A stretch of DNA of 64,000 nucleotides from JACCTH01 sp035281645 (GTDB lineage: Bacteria > Actinomycetota > Acidimicrobiia > Spongiisociales > ZC4RG35): assembly GCA_035281645.1 (NCBI GenBank), contig DATEDN010000099.1, forward strand, positions 13,349 to 77,348, given 5' to 3'. The notes beneath the pieces were generated by a model. The model saw nothing but the letters and a program-made list of their open reading frames with translations. It was not told the origin of the DNA and ran no database searches. Below, piece by piece: positions 35,303-44,704 of this stretch; the first letter of the stretch is position 1; each line of letters opens with the position of its first letter. The position numbers and the translations under genes were made by a program.

Positions 35303-36063
35303 TGCTGCTGCTTTGTGACGTCGGCAACACCAACACCATCGTCGGCCTCTGGGATGGCGAGGCGGCTGTCCACCGCTGGCGGATATCCACCGATTTGGAG
35401 CGCACCGCCGATGAATGTCGGCTCCTCCTGAGATCGATGCTTGCTGAGTACGCCGGCCCAGTCAGCGGCGGCTGCCTTTCCTCGGTGGTGCCACAACGCA
35501 CCGAGAGTTGGCGGCAGGCGCTTGCTCCCCTCATCGACGGCCGCCTGGTCGTGGTTGGACCCGGTGTCAAGACGGGGATTGCGTTATCGGTCGACAATCC
35601 CCGCGAGGTCGGGGCCGACCGGGTGGCCAACGCCATTGGGGCGGTCCGCCTCCTCGGCGCCCCGGTGATCGTGGTCGATTTTGGGACCGCCACCACTGTC
35701 GACCTGGTTGGTCCGGACGGGTCCTACAGGGGGGGAGCGATAGCCCCCGGCCTCGAAGTTTCGGCGGATGCCCTGGTGACCCACACTGCCGCCCTGCGAA
35801 GGGTTGAGCTGTCCGCCCCCCGGAGCCCGGTCGGGCGCTCGACCGTCGAGGCAATTCAGAGCGGCCTCATCTATGGCTACGCCGGTCTGGTCGACGGCCT
35901 CGTCGAGCGCATCCTGGCTCAGGTCGACACTCCAGTCCCCGTTGTGGCTACTGGCGGGCTGGCGCCGACCGTCGTTGCCCACACCCGCCTGGTGAAGGAG
36001 GTCCAAACGGACTTGACCCTCGTGGGCTTGGCCGAGATCTTCGCCTTGAACCACGACGGTTAG
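35302..36063 (+). CDS. coaX: Type III pantothenate kinase
   Basis: This 253-residue ASKHA-fold kinase phosphorylates pantothenate. It has the phosphate-1 motif LLCDVGNTNT, phosphate-2 VVDFGTATTVDLV and the region PGLEVSADAL..TAALRRVELS. Type III enzymes are feedback-insensitive and need a monovalent cation. It overlaps panC by one base; lysS begins 40 bases downstream. Confidence 0.95.
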   Translation: MLLLCDVGNTNTIVGLWDGEAAVHRWRISTDLERTADECRLLLRSMLAEYAGPVSGGCLSSVVPQRTESWRQALAPLIDGRLVVVGPGVKTGIALSVDNPREVGADRVANAIGAVRLLGAPVIVVDFGTATTVDLVGPDGSYRGGAIAPGLEVSADALVTHTAALRRVELSAPRSPVGRSTVEAIQSGLIYGYAGLVDGLVERILAQVDTPVPVVATGGLAPTVVAHTRLVKEVQTDLTLVGLAEIFALNHDG

Positions 36064-36103
36064 TTGGCAGCGGAGCGCAACCGGGCGCGGATAAGGTCTG
36101 ACG

Positions 36104-37528
36104 GTGAGCACTGACGAGCTTCCCTACCGGTTCGAGCGCAGCGCCCTGGCGGCTGACCTAGCGGCTGCCCACGCCGATCTCGGTCCCGGAGCGGCAACCG
36201 GACAGATGGTGGCCGTGGCCGGTCGGGTGATGCTCAAGCGCTCGTTCGGCAAGCTCATTTTCCTCACAATTCGTGATTACTCGGGGCGGATCCAACTCCT
36301 TGCCGAGTCGTCTCGACTGGCAGGCAACGCCTTCGAGAAAGTGGCGGAGGCCAACCTTGGTGACTGGGTAGGCGGGGTGGGCGAAATGGTCACGACCAAA
36401 AAGGGCGAGCTCTCGGTGCGACTCGAGTCGTTCGTGGTTCTGGCCCGCATTCATCGTCCCCTCCCCGATAAGTGGCATGGCCTGACCGACATCGAGGCCC
36501 GGTCTCGTCAGCGTTACCTCGACCTCATTGTCAACGACCGCTCCCTCGCCGTGGCTCAGGCCCGCTCGGAGGTGGTCAGCGAGCTTCGCTCCGAGTTCCT
36601 TGCCCGCGGCTTCGTCGAAGTCGAGACCCCGGTGCTCCTATCGCAGGCCACCGGGGCCATCGCCCGACCCTTTCTTACCCATCACGAATCCCTCGACCTG
36701 CAGATGAAGCTACGTATCTCACTCGAGCTCTATCTGAAACGGCTCGTCGTCGGAGGAATGGAGCGGGTTTTTGAGATCGGACGCGTGTTTCGTAACGAAG
36801 GCATCGACTCCACTCATAATCCCGAGTTCACGATGCTCGAGGCCTATCAGGCCCTGGCCGACTATCACGACATGATCACGCTCGTCGAAGAGGTCTTCGT
36901 CGCAGTGGTGAAATCGGTCACAGGCGGGACGACCATCAGCTATCGGGGCAAGCCACTCGAGTTCAACCCGCCATTTCGGAGGGCGACGATGCTGGACCTG
37001 GTCAGCGAGGCCGCCGGCGAGCCCGTCTCCCTCGAACGTCCTCTCGACGAGCTCCGCCGCCTTGCTCACCAGCTGGGGACGGAGGTCGAGGACGCTTGGG
37101 GTCCGGGTCGGGTGATCGAGGCGATATATGACCAGGTGGTCGAGGGGAGCATCTGGGAGCCGACTTTTGTCACCGATTACCCCAAAGAGATTTCGCCATT
37201 GGCCCGAGTCCACCGTTCGAGCGCCGACTTGACCGAGCGCTTCGAGCTGGTCATTGCGGGATCCGAGTATGTCAACGCCTTCTCCGAGTTGATCGATCCG
37301 CTCGATCAGAGGGCGCGGTTCGAAGAACAGGCCGCCGCTCGGGCGGCGGGCGACGTCGAAGCCCACCCGCTCGATGAGGACTTCTTGCGGGCACTCGAGT
37401 ACGGCATGCCCCCCACCGGCGGCCTCGGCATAGGAGTCGATCGGCTGGTGATGCTCGTCACCGACACCCATCACATCCGGGACGTCATCCTCTTTCCGAC
37501 TCTCCGTCCGGAGAGCCCCGCGCCCTAG
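36104..37528 (+). CDS. lysS: Lysyl-tRNA synthetase, class II
   Basis: This 474-residue enzyme charges tRNA-Lys. The N-terminal OB fold (GRVMLKRSFGKLIFLTIRDY) precedes the class II core with motif 2 EIGRVFRNEGIDSTHNPEFT and motif 3 GLGIGVDRLVM. Substrate contacts SEYVNAFSELIDP are present. GTG 36104. The length is slightly short for the family, mostly at the N-terminus. Confidence 0.96.
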   Translation: MSTDELPYRFERSALAADLAAAHADLGPGAATGQMVAVAGRVMLKRSFGKLIFLTIRDYSGRIQLLAESSRLAGNAFEKVAEANLGDWVGGVGEMVTTKKGELSVRLESFVVLARIHRPLPDKWHGLTDIEARSRQRYLDLIVNDRSLAVAQARSEVVSELRSEFLARGFVEVETPVLLSQATGAIARPFLTHHESLDLQMKLRISLELYLKRLVVGGMERVFEIGRVFRNEGIDSTHNPEFTMLEAYQALADYHDMITLVEEVFVAVVKSVTGGTTISYRGKPLEFNPPFRRATMLDLVSEAAGEPVSLERPLDELRRLAHQLGTEVEDAWGPGRVIEAIYDQVVEGSIWEPTFVTDYPKEISPLARVHRSSADLTERFELVIAGSEYVNAFSELIDPLDQRARFEEQAAARAAGDVEAHPLDEDFLRALEYGMPPTGGLGIGVDRLVMLVTDTHHIRDVILFPTLRPESPAP

Positions 37529-37571
37529 CCGAGACCATCAAGTAGGGGCCGAATCTGGCCGATTTAATGCC

Positions 37572-38150
37572 ATGGGAGATCCTGAGCACCCCATAACCGA
37601 TGTGTCTGGTCTATTGGCCCTGATCGACCAGAAGGACGAGGAGATCGCCCGCCTGCGACAGCTGGTCGACACCTTCCTACCGGTCGACGTTGACACCGGC
37701 ATGCTCAATCGCACCGGGACCATCGAAGCCATTCGTCGAGCCTGGGCCTGGTGGAATCGGCGGCGAGAACCATTTGGGGTAATGGTGATCGTGATCCCGG
37801 CCATGGCCGATCGTTCAGCGGAGCAGGCTGCCAGCCTGGCGCGATTGGTCTCCCTCGCCCTCTCCGATGCCGGACGGGCCGTCGACGACACAGGTCGGTT
37901 GGATAGCCACACCTTTGCCGTCGTGCTGCGCGAGTTTCAGCGCCATGGGGCCTCGACCGTCACCTCCCGGATTCGGACGACCTTGCGCCACGCTATCGCC
38001 GAGCCCGAGATCACGGCCGAGATCAAGTTCGGTCTCGTAGTGGCGGTGGAAGGTGACAGCGCCCGGCCCGAGGACTATCTCGACTTGGCTCTGGAGGCGG
38101 CGCGGACGGCCCGCTCCGAAGTTCCCAACATCGCCGAAATCGAACTGTGA
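37572..38150 (+). CDS. Degenerate GGDEF-domain protein
   Basis: This 192-residue soluble protein has a short coiled coil (DQKDEEIARLRQLVD) and then a region aligned with diguanylate cyclases: VDTGMLNRTGTIEAIRRA for DxLTGLxNR, and GRLDSHTFAVVLREF for RxGGDEFxxLL. The signature residues are DSHTF (111-115) in place of GGDEF, so no c-di-GMP synthesis is expected. It may bind a nucleotide or act as a scaffold. It lies 43 bases after lysS and meets the polyprenyl synthase gene tail to tail, 1 base apart. Confidence 0.6.
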   Translation: MGDPEHPITDVSGLLALIDQKDEEIARLRQLVDTFLPVDVDTGMLNRTGTIEAIRRAWAWWNRRREPFGVMVIVIPAMADRSAEQAASLARLVSLALSDAGRAVDDTGRLDSHTFAVVLREFQRHGASTVTSRIRTTLRHAIAEPEITAEIKFGLVVAVEGDSARPEDYLDLALEAARTARSEVPNIAEIEL

Positions 38151-38151
38151 G

Positions 38152-39144
38152 CTAAGGCCGAGCTGCCTGGACCCGCTCGACCAAGTATTCCCCAAGGTTC
38201 GTGAGCACCGCCCTCACTTTGGTATCGGGCAGGTCCAGCAGCAATCGCTGGGCCTTGTGGAGCCGATCGAGGGCGGCATCGACCGCCTGATCGACCCAGC
38301 CACCGTCGCGCAGGTGGGCAATGGCGCTCGCCACCACCTCCTCGGAATAGGGGCGGGGTCGGTCGAGCAGGGCCCGCAGCCGATCGCCGTCGGGGGCGGC
38401 GATGGCCGCCAGAACCGGAAGGGTGAATGTGCCTTCGCGAATATCGGAACCGGCCGGTTTCCCAAGGGTGGCTTCGTTTCCCACCAGATCGAGCGCATCG
38501 TCGCTCAGCTGGAAAACCATTCCGAGCTCCCAGGCCCATTCGGTCAGAGTGTCGACGATGTCATCGGTAGCTGCCGCGGCCATGGCACCGAGCCGGGCCG
38601 AAGTCCTGATCAAAGATGCCGTTTTTCCGCCGATAACGCGTTCATACTCGGACCGGGAATGATCGAGCGAATCCACCAATTGCAACTCGCGGCTCTGGCC
38701 GACGACCAGTTCGGCATAGGTGACCGCCAGCAGACGAACCGCCTCCTGGGAGAGGTAAGTGGCCGCGACCTCCGAGGCGCGGGCGAGGAGAAAATCGCCG
38801 GCGAGGATGGCGACGGTGTTGTTCCAGTTGACGTTGGCGGAGGGCGCTCCCCGACGGGTATCCGACTCGTCGATGACATCATCGTGATAAAGGCTCCCGA
38901 CATGAATCAACTCGACCGCCACCCCGGCTTCGACGGGTCGTCGAGTGTCGGATTCGGGACCAAACTCAGCCGCCAGCAAAGCCAGCAGGGGCCGGAAGCG
39001 TTTCCCCCCCGCCACCAGCAGGTGTTGAAAGATCTTGGTGAGGTAGGGATCGTCGGCATTGGTCACCTCGAGCAGCCGTGCTTCGACCGTGGCGAGGCGG
39101 TCCCAGACCTGAGGGAGGGGAACCAGCGCGCTGAGTTCCTGCAT
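38152..39144 (-). CDS. Polyprenyl diphosphate synthase
   Basis: This 330-residue trans-isoprenyl diphosphate synthase has GGKRFRPLLALL, the first Asp-rich motif YHDDVIDESDTRRG and the second LSDDALDLVG. Such enzymes extend FPP or GGPP to the side chain of menaquinone, or to shorter prenyl lipids; the chain length is not predictable with confidence. ATG 39144 (MQELSALVP..) is preferred over a TTG two codons upstream. It is divergent from clpC across 146 bases. Confidence 0.9.
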   Translation of the reverse strand: MQELSALVPLPQVWDRLATVEARLLEVTNADDPYLTKIFQHLLVAGGKRFRPLLALLAAEFGPESDTRRPVEAGVAVELIHVGSLYHDDVIDESDTRRGAPSANVNWNNTVAILAGDFLLARASEVAATYLSQEAVRLLAVTYAELVVGQSRELQLVDSLDHSRSEYERVIGGKTASLIRTSARLGAMAAAATDDIVDTLTEWAWELGMVFQLSDDALDLVGNEATLGKPAGSDIREGTFTLPVLAAIAAPDGDRLRALLDRPRPYSEEVVASAIAHLRDGGWVDQAVDAALDRLHKAQRLLLDLPDTKVRAVLTNLGEYLVERVQAARP

Positions 39145-39241
39145 GGTCAAATCGTAATGACATGGCGGGCTCCGGACTCCGGCGGAGTGATCTACGCGAG
39201 CACTTCGGAGTTGGTCACAAGGTGTTGTGAGACCCTGCCGA

Positions 39242-39247
39242 TATAAT
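39242..39247 (+). promoter_or_regulatory. -10 element TATAAT upstream of clpC
   Basis: A perfect TATAAT lies 43 bases before the clpC start. There is no good -35 at 16-18 bases; TTGTGA at 39225 is only 11 bases away. An activator may be needed, or this may be coincidence. Confidence 0.45.
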
Positions 39248-39290
39248 CGCTACTACCTCGCCAGGGGTGTAGCAGTCAGGAGCATTGAGA

Positions 39291-41798
39291 GTGTTTGAGC
39301 GCTTTACCGACCGGGCACGACGAGTCGTCGTCCTCGCTCAGGAAGAAGCACGCCTGCTCAATCACAGCTACATCGGAACCGAGCACATCCTCCTCGGTCT
39401 CCTCAACGAAGGCGAAGGCATCGCTGCCCGTGCTCTCGAAGGCCTCAATATCAATCTTGTCGGAGTGCGCGACCAGGTGGTCGAGATCATCGGTCGGGGA
39501 GCGCAGGCTCCGAGCGGACACATTCCGTTCACTCCCCGGGCGAAGAAAGTCCTCGAGCTCTCATTGCGAGAAGCACTCCAGCTTGGACACAACTACATCG
39601 GGACTGAACACATCCTCCTGGGTCTGATCCGCGAGGGGGAGGGGGTGGCGGCGCAAGTCCTGCAAAAGATGGGAGCCGAACTCACCAAGGTTCGTCATGC
39701 CGTGATCCAGCTTCTCAACGGTTCCGGTCAGAGCGAGGATCAGCCTCAGCAGAGCTCTGCGGGGTCCGGCAGCTCACGGGGCGAGTCCTCCACCTCGGGC
39801 TCCACCGTCCTCGATCAATTCGGCCGCAACTACACCCAACTCGCCCGCGAGCGCAAACTCGACCCGGTGATCGGCCGCACCCGGGAGATCGAGCGGGTCA
39901 TGCAGATCCTCTCCCGCCGCACAAAGAACAATCCGGTCCTCATTGGCGAGCCGGGCGTAGGCAAGACGGCCATCGTCGAGGGCCTGGCCCAGCGCATCGT
40001 CGCCAACGACGTGCCCGAGACGCTCCACAATCGCCAGCTCTACACCCTCGACCTCGGAGCTCTCGTGGCGGGATCGCGTTATCGGGGCGACTTCGAAGAG
40101 CGCCTGAAGAAGGTGCTGAAAGAGATTCGCACTCGGGGCGACATCATTCTTTTCATCGACGAGATCCACACCCTGGTCGGTGCCGGTGCCGCCGAGGGAG
40201 CAATCGACGCCGCTTCCATCCTCAAACCGATGCTGGCCCGCGGTGAGCTCCAGACCATTGGTGCTACGACGCTCGAGGAATATCGCAAGTACCTCGAGAA
40301 GGACTCCGCCCTCGAACGGCGTTTCCAACCGGTCCGAGTCGAGGAGCCATCAGTCACCGACACGATTCAGATCTTGATGGGCTTGAAGGAGCGCTACGAG
40401 ACCCACCACTCAGTCCGATTCACAGACGCGGCCATCGTCTCTTCGGCCAACCTGGCCGATCGATACATCTCGGATCGTCACCTTCCGGACAAGGCGATCG
40501 ACCTCATCGACGAAGCCGGCAGTCGGATGCGGATCTACCGCTCCAGCTCAGATCCCGACCTCGCGGAAATCGATCGCAAAGTCACGGACATACGCAAGCA
40601 AAAGAACGAGGCCGCCTCCGCCCAGCAGTTCGAGCGGGCCGCCCAGCTCCGCGATCAGGAGCGAAGCCTGCTCGCCGACCGCATCGAGCGCGAGCAGTCC
40701 TTGAAGGACACCGGCGGCGAGACCGGCTGGGTGATCGACGAAGAAGAGATCGCAGAGGTGCTGGCTCAGTGGACCGGCATCCCCGTCCACCGCTTGACGG
40801 AGGAGGAGACCGCACGCCTGGTTCAGATGGAGTCAGAGCTCCACCAGCGCATCATCGGCCAACACGACGCCATCGTGGCGGTGTCGAAAGCCATCCGCCG
40901 CACCCGTGCCGGCCTGAAGGATCCCAAGCGTCCTTCCGGTTCGTTCATCTTCCTCGGCCCCTCCGGAGTCGGAAAGACCGAGACCGCCAAGGCGCTGACC
41001 GAATTCCTGTTTGGCAACGAGGACGCCCTCATCCAACTCGACATGTCCGAGTACATGGAGAAACACACCGTCAGCCGGCTAGTCGGTTCCCCACCCGGAT
41101 ACGTCGGCTATGACGAGGGCGGTCAGTTGACCGAGGCCGTGCGCCGCAAGCCCTTCTCAGTGGTCCTTTTTGACGAGATCGAAAAGGCCCATCCCGACGT
41201 CTTCAACACCCTGCTCCAGATCCTCGAGGACGGGCGCCTGACCGATGCACAGGGGCGGACGGTCGACTTCAAGAACACCGTGATCATCATGACCTCCAAC
41301 CTCGGCACCCGCGATCTGCGCAAGAAGTCCGTCGGTTTCCATGTCGATTCCGATGACGTCACCTACGAGGCCATGAAGGAGAAGGTAACCGAGGAGCTGA
41401 AGCGCCACTTCCGGCCTGAGTTCATCAACCGTCTTGACGAGATAATCGTCTTCCACGAGCTGACCTTGGACGAGATCAAGGCGATCGTCGACTTCATGCT
41501 GAAGCGGGTTCGCACCCAGCTCGCTAGCCAGGGTCTTGACCTCGTTCTCACCGATGACGCCAAGGTCTTCTTGGCCAACAAGGGGTACGACCGCGAAATG
41601 GGTGCCCGTCCCTTGCGGCGGGCGGTCCAGCGGCTACTCGAGGATCCTCTCTCCGAGCGGGTGCTGCTTGGCGACTTCAAAGCCGGTTCGACCGTGCTGG
41701 TGAGCGTCGAAGAGGGGGCCGAGGAATTGTCGTTCGAGGCGGTGGAGGCAACCCCGCCCGAGCCGGCACCCTCGCCGGTGGCCGCGGTCAACGAGTAG
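39291..41798 (+). CDS. clpC: ATP-dependent Clp protease ATP-binding subunit ClpC
   Basis: This 835-residue Hsp100 unfoldase feeds proteins to ClpP. It has two N-terminal Clp repeats (FTDRARRVVVLAQEEARLLN, LGHNYIGTEHILLGL) and AAA1 with GEPGVGKTAIVEG. A UVR coiled-coil middle (FERAAQLRDQE) and AAA2 with GPSGVGKTETAKAL follow. The start is GTG 39291 (MFERFTDRARR, the family start), placed 8 bases after AGGAG at 39278-39282. A TTG two codons earlier is too close to that site. An inverted repeat follows the stop. Confidence 0.97.
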   Translation: MFERFTDRARRVVVLAQEEARLLNHSYIGTEHILLGLLNEGEGIAARALEGLNINLVGVRDQVVEIIGRGAQAPSGHIPFTPRAKKVLELSLREALQLGHNYIGTEHILLGLIREGEGVAAQVLQKMGAELTKVRHAVIQLLNGSGQSEDQPQQSSAGSGSSRGESSTSGSTVLDQFGRNYTQLARERKLDPVIGRTREIERVMQILSRRTKNNPVLIGEPGVGKTAIVEGLAQRIVANDVPETLHNRQLYTLDLGALVAGSRYRGDFEERLKKVLKEIRTRGDIILFIDEIHTLVGAGAAEGAIDAASILKPMLARGELQTIGATTLEEYRKYLEKDSALERRFQPVRVEEPSVTDTIQILMGLKERYETHHSVRFTDAAIVSSANLADRYISDRHLPDKAIDLIDEAGSRMRIYRSSSDPDLAEIDRKVTDIRKQKNEAASAQQFERAAQLRDQERSLLADRIEREQSLKDTGGETGWVIDEEEIAEVLAQWTGIPVHRLTEEETARLVQMESELHQRIIGQHDAIVAVSKAIRRTRAGLKDPKRPSGSFIFLGPSGVGKTETAKALTEFLFGNEDALIQLDMSEYMEKHTVSRLVGSPPGYVGYDEGGQLTEAVRRKPFSVVLFDEIEKAHPDVFNTLLQILEDGRLTDAQGRTVDFKNTVIIMTSNLGTRDLRKKSVGFHVDSDDVTYEAMKEKVTEELKRHFRPEFINRLDEIIVFHELTLDEIKAIVDFMLKRVRTQLASQGLDLVLTDDAKVFLANKGYDREMGARPLRRAVQRLLEDPLSERVLLGDFKAGSTVLVSVEEGAEELSFEAVEATPPEPAPSPVAAVNE

Positions 41799-41838
41799 CT
41801 CCCCGTCTCCCTTCCGGCGGGAAGGTATCAAGGGGGAG
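41799..41838 (+). terminator. Hairpin after clpC
   Basis: CTCCCC (41799-41804) pairs with GGGGAG (41833-41838), and inside it CCTTCC (41810-41815) pairs with GGAAGG (41820-41825). The structure begins directly after the clpC stop. There is no T-run, so it may act with Rho or simply stabilise the 3' end. Confidence 0.5.
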
Positions 41839-41921
41839 GAAACCGGGCGCTTCGCTCGCTATTCTCCGGCCCCGGCGGGACAAAGCGCTCGCCGATCACA
41901 CCAATTGGAAGGAATACAACT

Positions 41922-43091
41922 GTGAGACAACACCTACGCGTGCTGTCGCTTCTGGCGGTAGCAATGCTGGTGCTGGCTGCCTGTGGCGGAAGTGCCGCGA
42001 CTACCACGACAGCCCCTACAACCGATACCACCGCCGCCCCGACCGAGACGACCGAAGCCCCCACGGAAACCACAGCCGGCGAGGCGACGACCACGACGGG
42101 AGCGGCTCCCGCCGCCTGCGATGCCACTGTCGGACTCGTCTTCGACATCGGCGGCCGGGGCGACCAATCGTTCAACGACTCCGCTGCGGCCGGTCTCGAA
42201 CGAGCCGCCGACGAGATGGGGATCACCTTTACCGAGGCCTCGCCTAACGAGGACGGCTCGAACCGGGCTGAGCTACTCCAGCTCGCGGCCGATGCCAGCG
42301 ACATCGTGATCGCGGTGGGCTTCCTCTTCGAGGGCGACGCTGCGGCGGTGGCGGCAGAGAACCCCGATGTCAACTTTGCGGTAGTCGACTCCCCGATGCT
42401 CGACCTGACCGTTGACCCGCCCGTTCCCTACGGCGACAACTCGGCTGGATTGGTCTTCTCCGAAGAGCAAGGCTCCTTCCTGGTTGGCGCTGCTGCTGCT
42501 CTCAAGTCGGCCACGGGGACCGTCGGCTTCATCGGCGGCGTCAGTGGCGTCGGAGGCTTGATCGAGAAGTTCGAAGCTGGCTTCCAGGCTGGCGCGATGG
42601 CGGTCAATCCCGACATCGAGATCCTCAGCGAGTACATCACCGCCGCCCCTGACTTCGATGGCTTCAACGCTCCCGACCGTGCCCGCGAGATCGCCTTGGC
42701 GATGTACGACGGCGGAGCCGACATCGTTTACCACGCCGCTGGCGGCTCGGGTGCCGGCCTCTTCGAGGCCGCTTCCGTGGCTAGCGATACCTCCGGTTCA
42801 AAGGTCTGGGCCATTGGGGTCGACTCCGACCAGTACAACACGGCGGACCCAGCGGTGCAGGAGTTCATCCTCACCTCGATGTTGAAGCGGGTCGACGTTG
42901 CGGTGTTCGAGGCGATCAGGTCCCAGTGCGAAGGTACCTTCACCTCTGGACCAACTGCCTACGACCTAACGGTGGACGGGGTTGGATATTCCACCTCAGG
43001 TGGCTTTGTCGATGACATCGCCGACCAGCTGGAGGACTTCAAGGCTCAAATTGTCAGTGGCGACATCGTCGTCCCCACCGAGCCCTCCTAG
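41922..43091 (+). CDS. BMP-family ABC transporter substrate-binding lipoprotein
   Basis: This 389-residue lipoprotein of the Bmp/PnrA family (nucleoside and purine-binding) has a signal ending in LVLAAC with the lipid Cys at 21. A Thr/Ala/Pro-rich linker of about 40 residues follows, then the binding domain (VGLVFDIGGRGDQSFNDSA, GFIGGVSGVGGLIEKFEAGF, VYHAAGGSGAGLFEAA). The conserved DIGGRGDQSFND segment fits a nucleoside-binding Bmp protein. GTG 41922 has a good site GGAAGGA before it. A strong hairpin separates it from the ATPase gene. Confidence 0.92.
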   Translation: MRQHLRVLSLLAVAMLVLAACGGSAATTTTAPTTDTTAAPTETTEAPTETTAGEATTTTGAAPAACDATVGLVFDIGGRGDQSFNDSAAAGLERAADEMGITFTEASPNEDGSNRAELLQLAADASDIVIAVGFLFEGDAAAVAAENPDVNFAVVDSPMLDLTVDPPVPYGDNSAGLVFSEEQGSFLVGAAAALKSATGTVGFIGGVSGVGGLIEKFEAGFQAGAMAVNPDIEILSEYITAAPDFDGFNAPDRAREIALAMYDGGADIVYHAAGGSGAGLFEAASVASDTSGSKVWAIGVDSDQYNTADPAVQEFILTSMLKRVDVAVFEAIRSQCEGTFTSGPTAYDLTVDGVGYSTSGGFVDDIADQLEDFKAQIVSGDIVVPTEPS

Positions 43092-43130
43092 GCAGCGCCC
43101 AAACAAGTAACAACATCCAACAGCCTCGAC

Positions 43131-43162
43131 GAGCGGGACCGGCCTATTGTCCGGTCCCGCTC
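43131..43162 (+). terminator. Attenuator/processing hairpin between binding-protein and ATPase genes
   Basis: GAGCGGGACCGG (43131-43142) and CCGGTCCCGCTC (43151-43162) form a perfect 12-bp stem with an 8-base loop. It lies between the binding protein and the rest of its operon. Such hairpins commonly protect the 5' message or partly terminate it, so the binding protein is made in excess. No T-run follows. Confidence 0.65.
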
Positions 43163-43183
43163 CCCTATTTCACGGAGGATTAG

Positions 43184-44704
43184 TTGGCGACCGCGATCGA
43201 GTTGTCGGGCATAACCAAGCGATTTCCCGGAGTGGTTGCCAACGATCAAGTCAATCTCACGGTCGAGGAAGGTGAGATCCACGCCATCTGTGGAGAGAAC
43301 GGAGCCGGCAAATCCACTCTGATGAAGATCCTCTACGGGATGCAGCAGGCGGATTCCGGCACGATGAAGGTGCACGGCCGGGAGGTTCGGTTCGTTTCTC
43401 CTACCGAGGCGATCGGCGCCGGCATCGGCATGGTCCACCAGCACTTCATGCTCGCCGACCAGCTCACAGTCCTCGAGAACGTGATTCTCGGGGCGGAACC
43501 GACCAGGGCTTTGGGTCGAATTGACTTCGAAAAGGCCCGGGCGCATCTGCGCGAGGTCGGTCAGGCCTACGGACTGACAATTGATCCCAACGACCTGATT
43601 GAAGAGCTGGAAGTCGGTGAGCGGCAACGAGTGGAGATCATCAAAGTGCTCTACCGGGGTGCGAAGATCCTCATCCTTGACGAGCCCACTGCGGTTCTGG
43701 TGCCCCAGGAGGTGGAGGAGCTCTTTCGCAACATGCGGGGCCTCAAGGAGGACGGGGCCACGATCCTTTTCATCGATCACAAACTCGACGAGGTCTTGGC
43801 CATCGCCGACACCATCACGGTTCTGCGCGACGGCAAGACCGTCGCCACCGTCAAGCCCCACGAGGTGACAGCGCACGACCTGGCCGAGCTGATGGTGGGA
43901 TCGGAGCTGCCAACCCCAGAGACGACCGAGTCCACCGTCACCGACCAGGTGGCTCTCGATGTCGATTCGGTCACGGTGCTCGACGAAGACGAACGGGTCC
44001 TAGTGGACGATGTCACGTTCCGGATTCGTCGCGGGGAAGTGGTGGGGATCGCTGGGGTCGAAGGGAACGGGCAGGCGGAACTGGTCGATGCCATTCTCGG
44101 GACGCGACCAGTCCATCGCGGTTCGATCAAGCTGATGGGAGAGGACATAACCCTGCTGCCGGTCAGGGAGAGGCGAGAGCGGGGGATTGGCTACATCCCT
44201 CAGGACCGGCATCGAGAAGGACTGCTACTGACCGCCCCTCTCTGGGAGAACGCCGCCTTAGGCCATCAGACAAGAGCGCCGTTCGCCAAGGGTTTCTTCA
44301 TCGACCGGGCGGGTAGCAAGGAGCGCACCGAGCACATTCGCAAAGAGTTCGACGTCCGCACACCCAATGTCGATGTTCATGCTCATGCCCTCTCCGGCGG
44401 CAACCAGCAGAAGCTGATCGTTGGGAGGGAGATGACTGCCGAGCCGGTGGTCCTGCTCGCCGCCCATCCAACTCGCGGCATCGACGTCGGAGCCCAGGGC
44501 GAGGTCTGGGATGACATCAGGCTGGCACGTTCCAAGGGGATGGCGACCCTCTTGATCTCGGCCGATCTCGACGAGCTGATTGGCTTATCCGACACCATTG
44601 TCGTGATGCTCCGGGGAAGGCTCGTGGCCACGCTTGATCCGGCCATAGTCTCTCCGCGCGAGCTCGGGGCATACATGACCGGGGCCAAGGAAGGGGCTGC
44701 GTGA
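43184..44704 (+). CDS. ABC transporter ATP-binding protein, nucleoside/simple-sugar type
   Basis: This 506-residue protein has two fused ATPase domains. Domain 1 has Walker A GENGAGKSTLM, signature ELEVGERQRVEI and Walker B ILILDEPTAVL. Domain 2 has the degenerate Walker A GVEGNGQAEL, signature LSGGNQQKL and VVLLAAHPTRGIDVGA. The degeneracy of domain 2 is normal in this family. It powers uptake with the two permeases that follow. TTG 43184 start with GGAGG at 43175-43179. Overlaps the next gene by 4 bases. Confidence 0.94.
   Translation: MATAIELSGITKRFPGVVANDQVNLTVEEGEIHAICGENGAGKSTLMKILYGMQQADSGTMKVHGREVRFVSPTEAIGAGIGMVHQHFMLADQLTVLENVILGAEPTRALGRIDFEKARAHLREVGQAYGLTIDPNDLIEELEVGERQRVEIIKVLYRGAKILILDEPTAVLVPQEVEELFRNMRGLKEDGATILFIDHKLDEVLAIADTITVLRDGKTVATVKPHEVTAHDLAELMVGSELPTPETTESTVTDQVALDVDSVTVLDEDERVLVDDVTFRIRRGEVVGIAGVEGNGQAELVDAILGTRPVHRGSIKLMGEDITLLPVRERRERGIGYIPQDRHREGLLLTAPLWENAALGHQTRAPFAKGFFIDRAGSKERTEHIRKEFDVRTPNVDVHAHALSGGNQQKLIVGREMTAEPVVLLAAHPTRGIDVGAQGEVWDDIRLARSKGMATLLISADLDELIGLSDTIVVMLRGRLVATLDPAIVSPRELGAYMTGAKEGAA

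Noticed and set aside
38053..39246. 397-codon open frame on the plus strand over the polyprenyl synthase gene
   Set aside because: The minus-strand gene has both Asp-rich motifs; the plus frame has no family features.
41799..41921. Riboswitch before the nucleoside transporter
   Set aside because: The gap is 123 bases, with 40 taken by the clpC hairpin; no purine-riboswitch-like core was recognised.
44047..44080. Degenerate second Walker A of the nucleoside ABC ATPase as a defect
   Set aside because: GVEGNGQAEL-type second sites are normal in this two-domain family.
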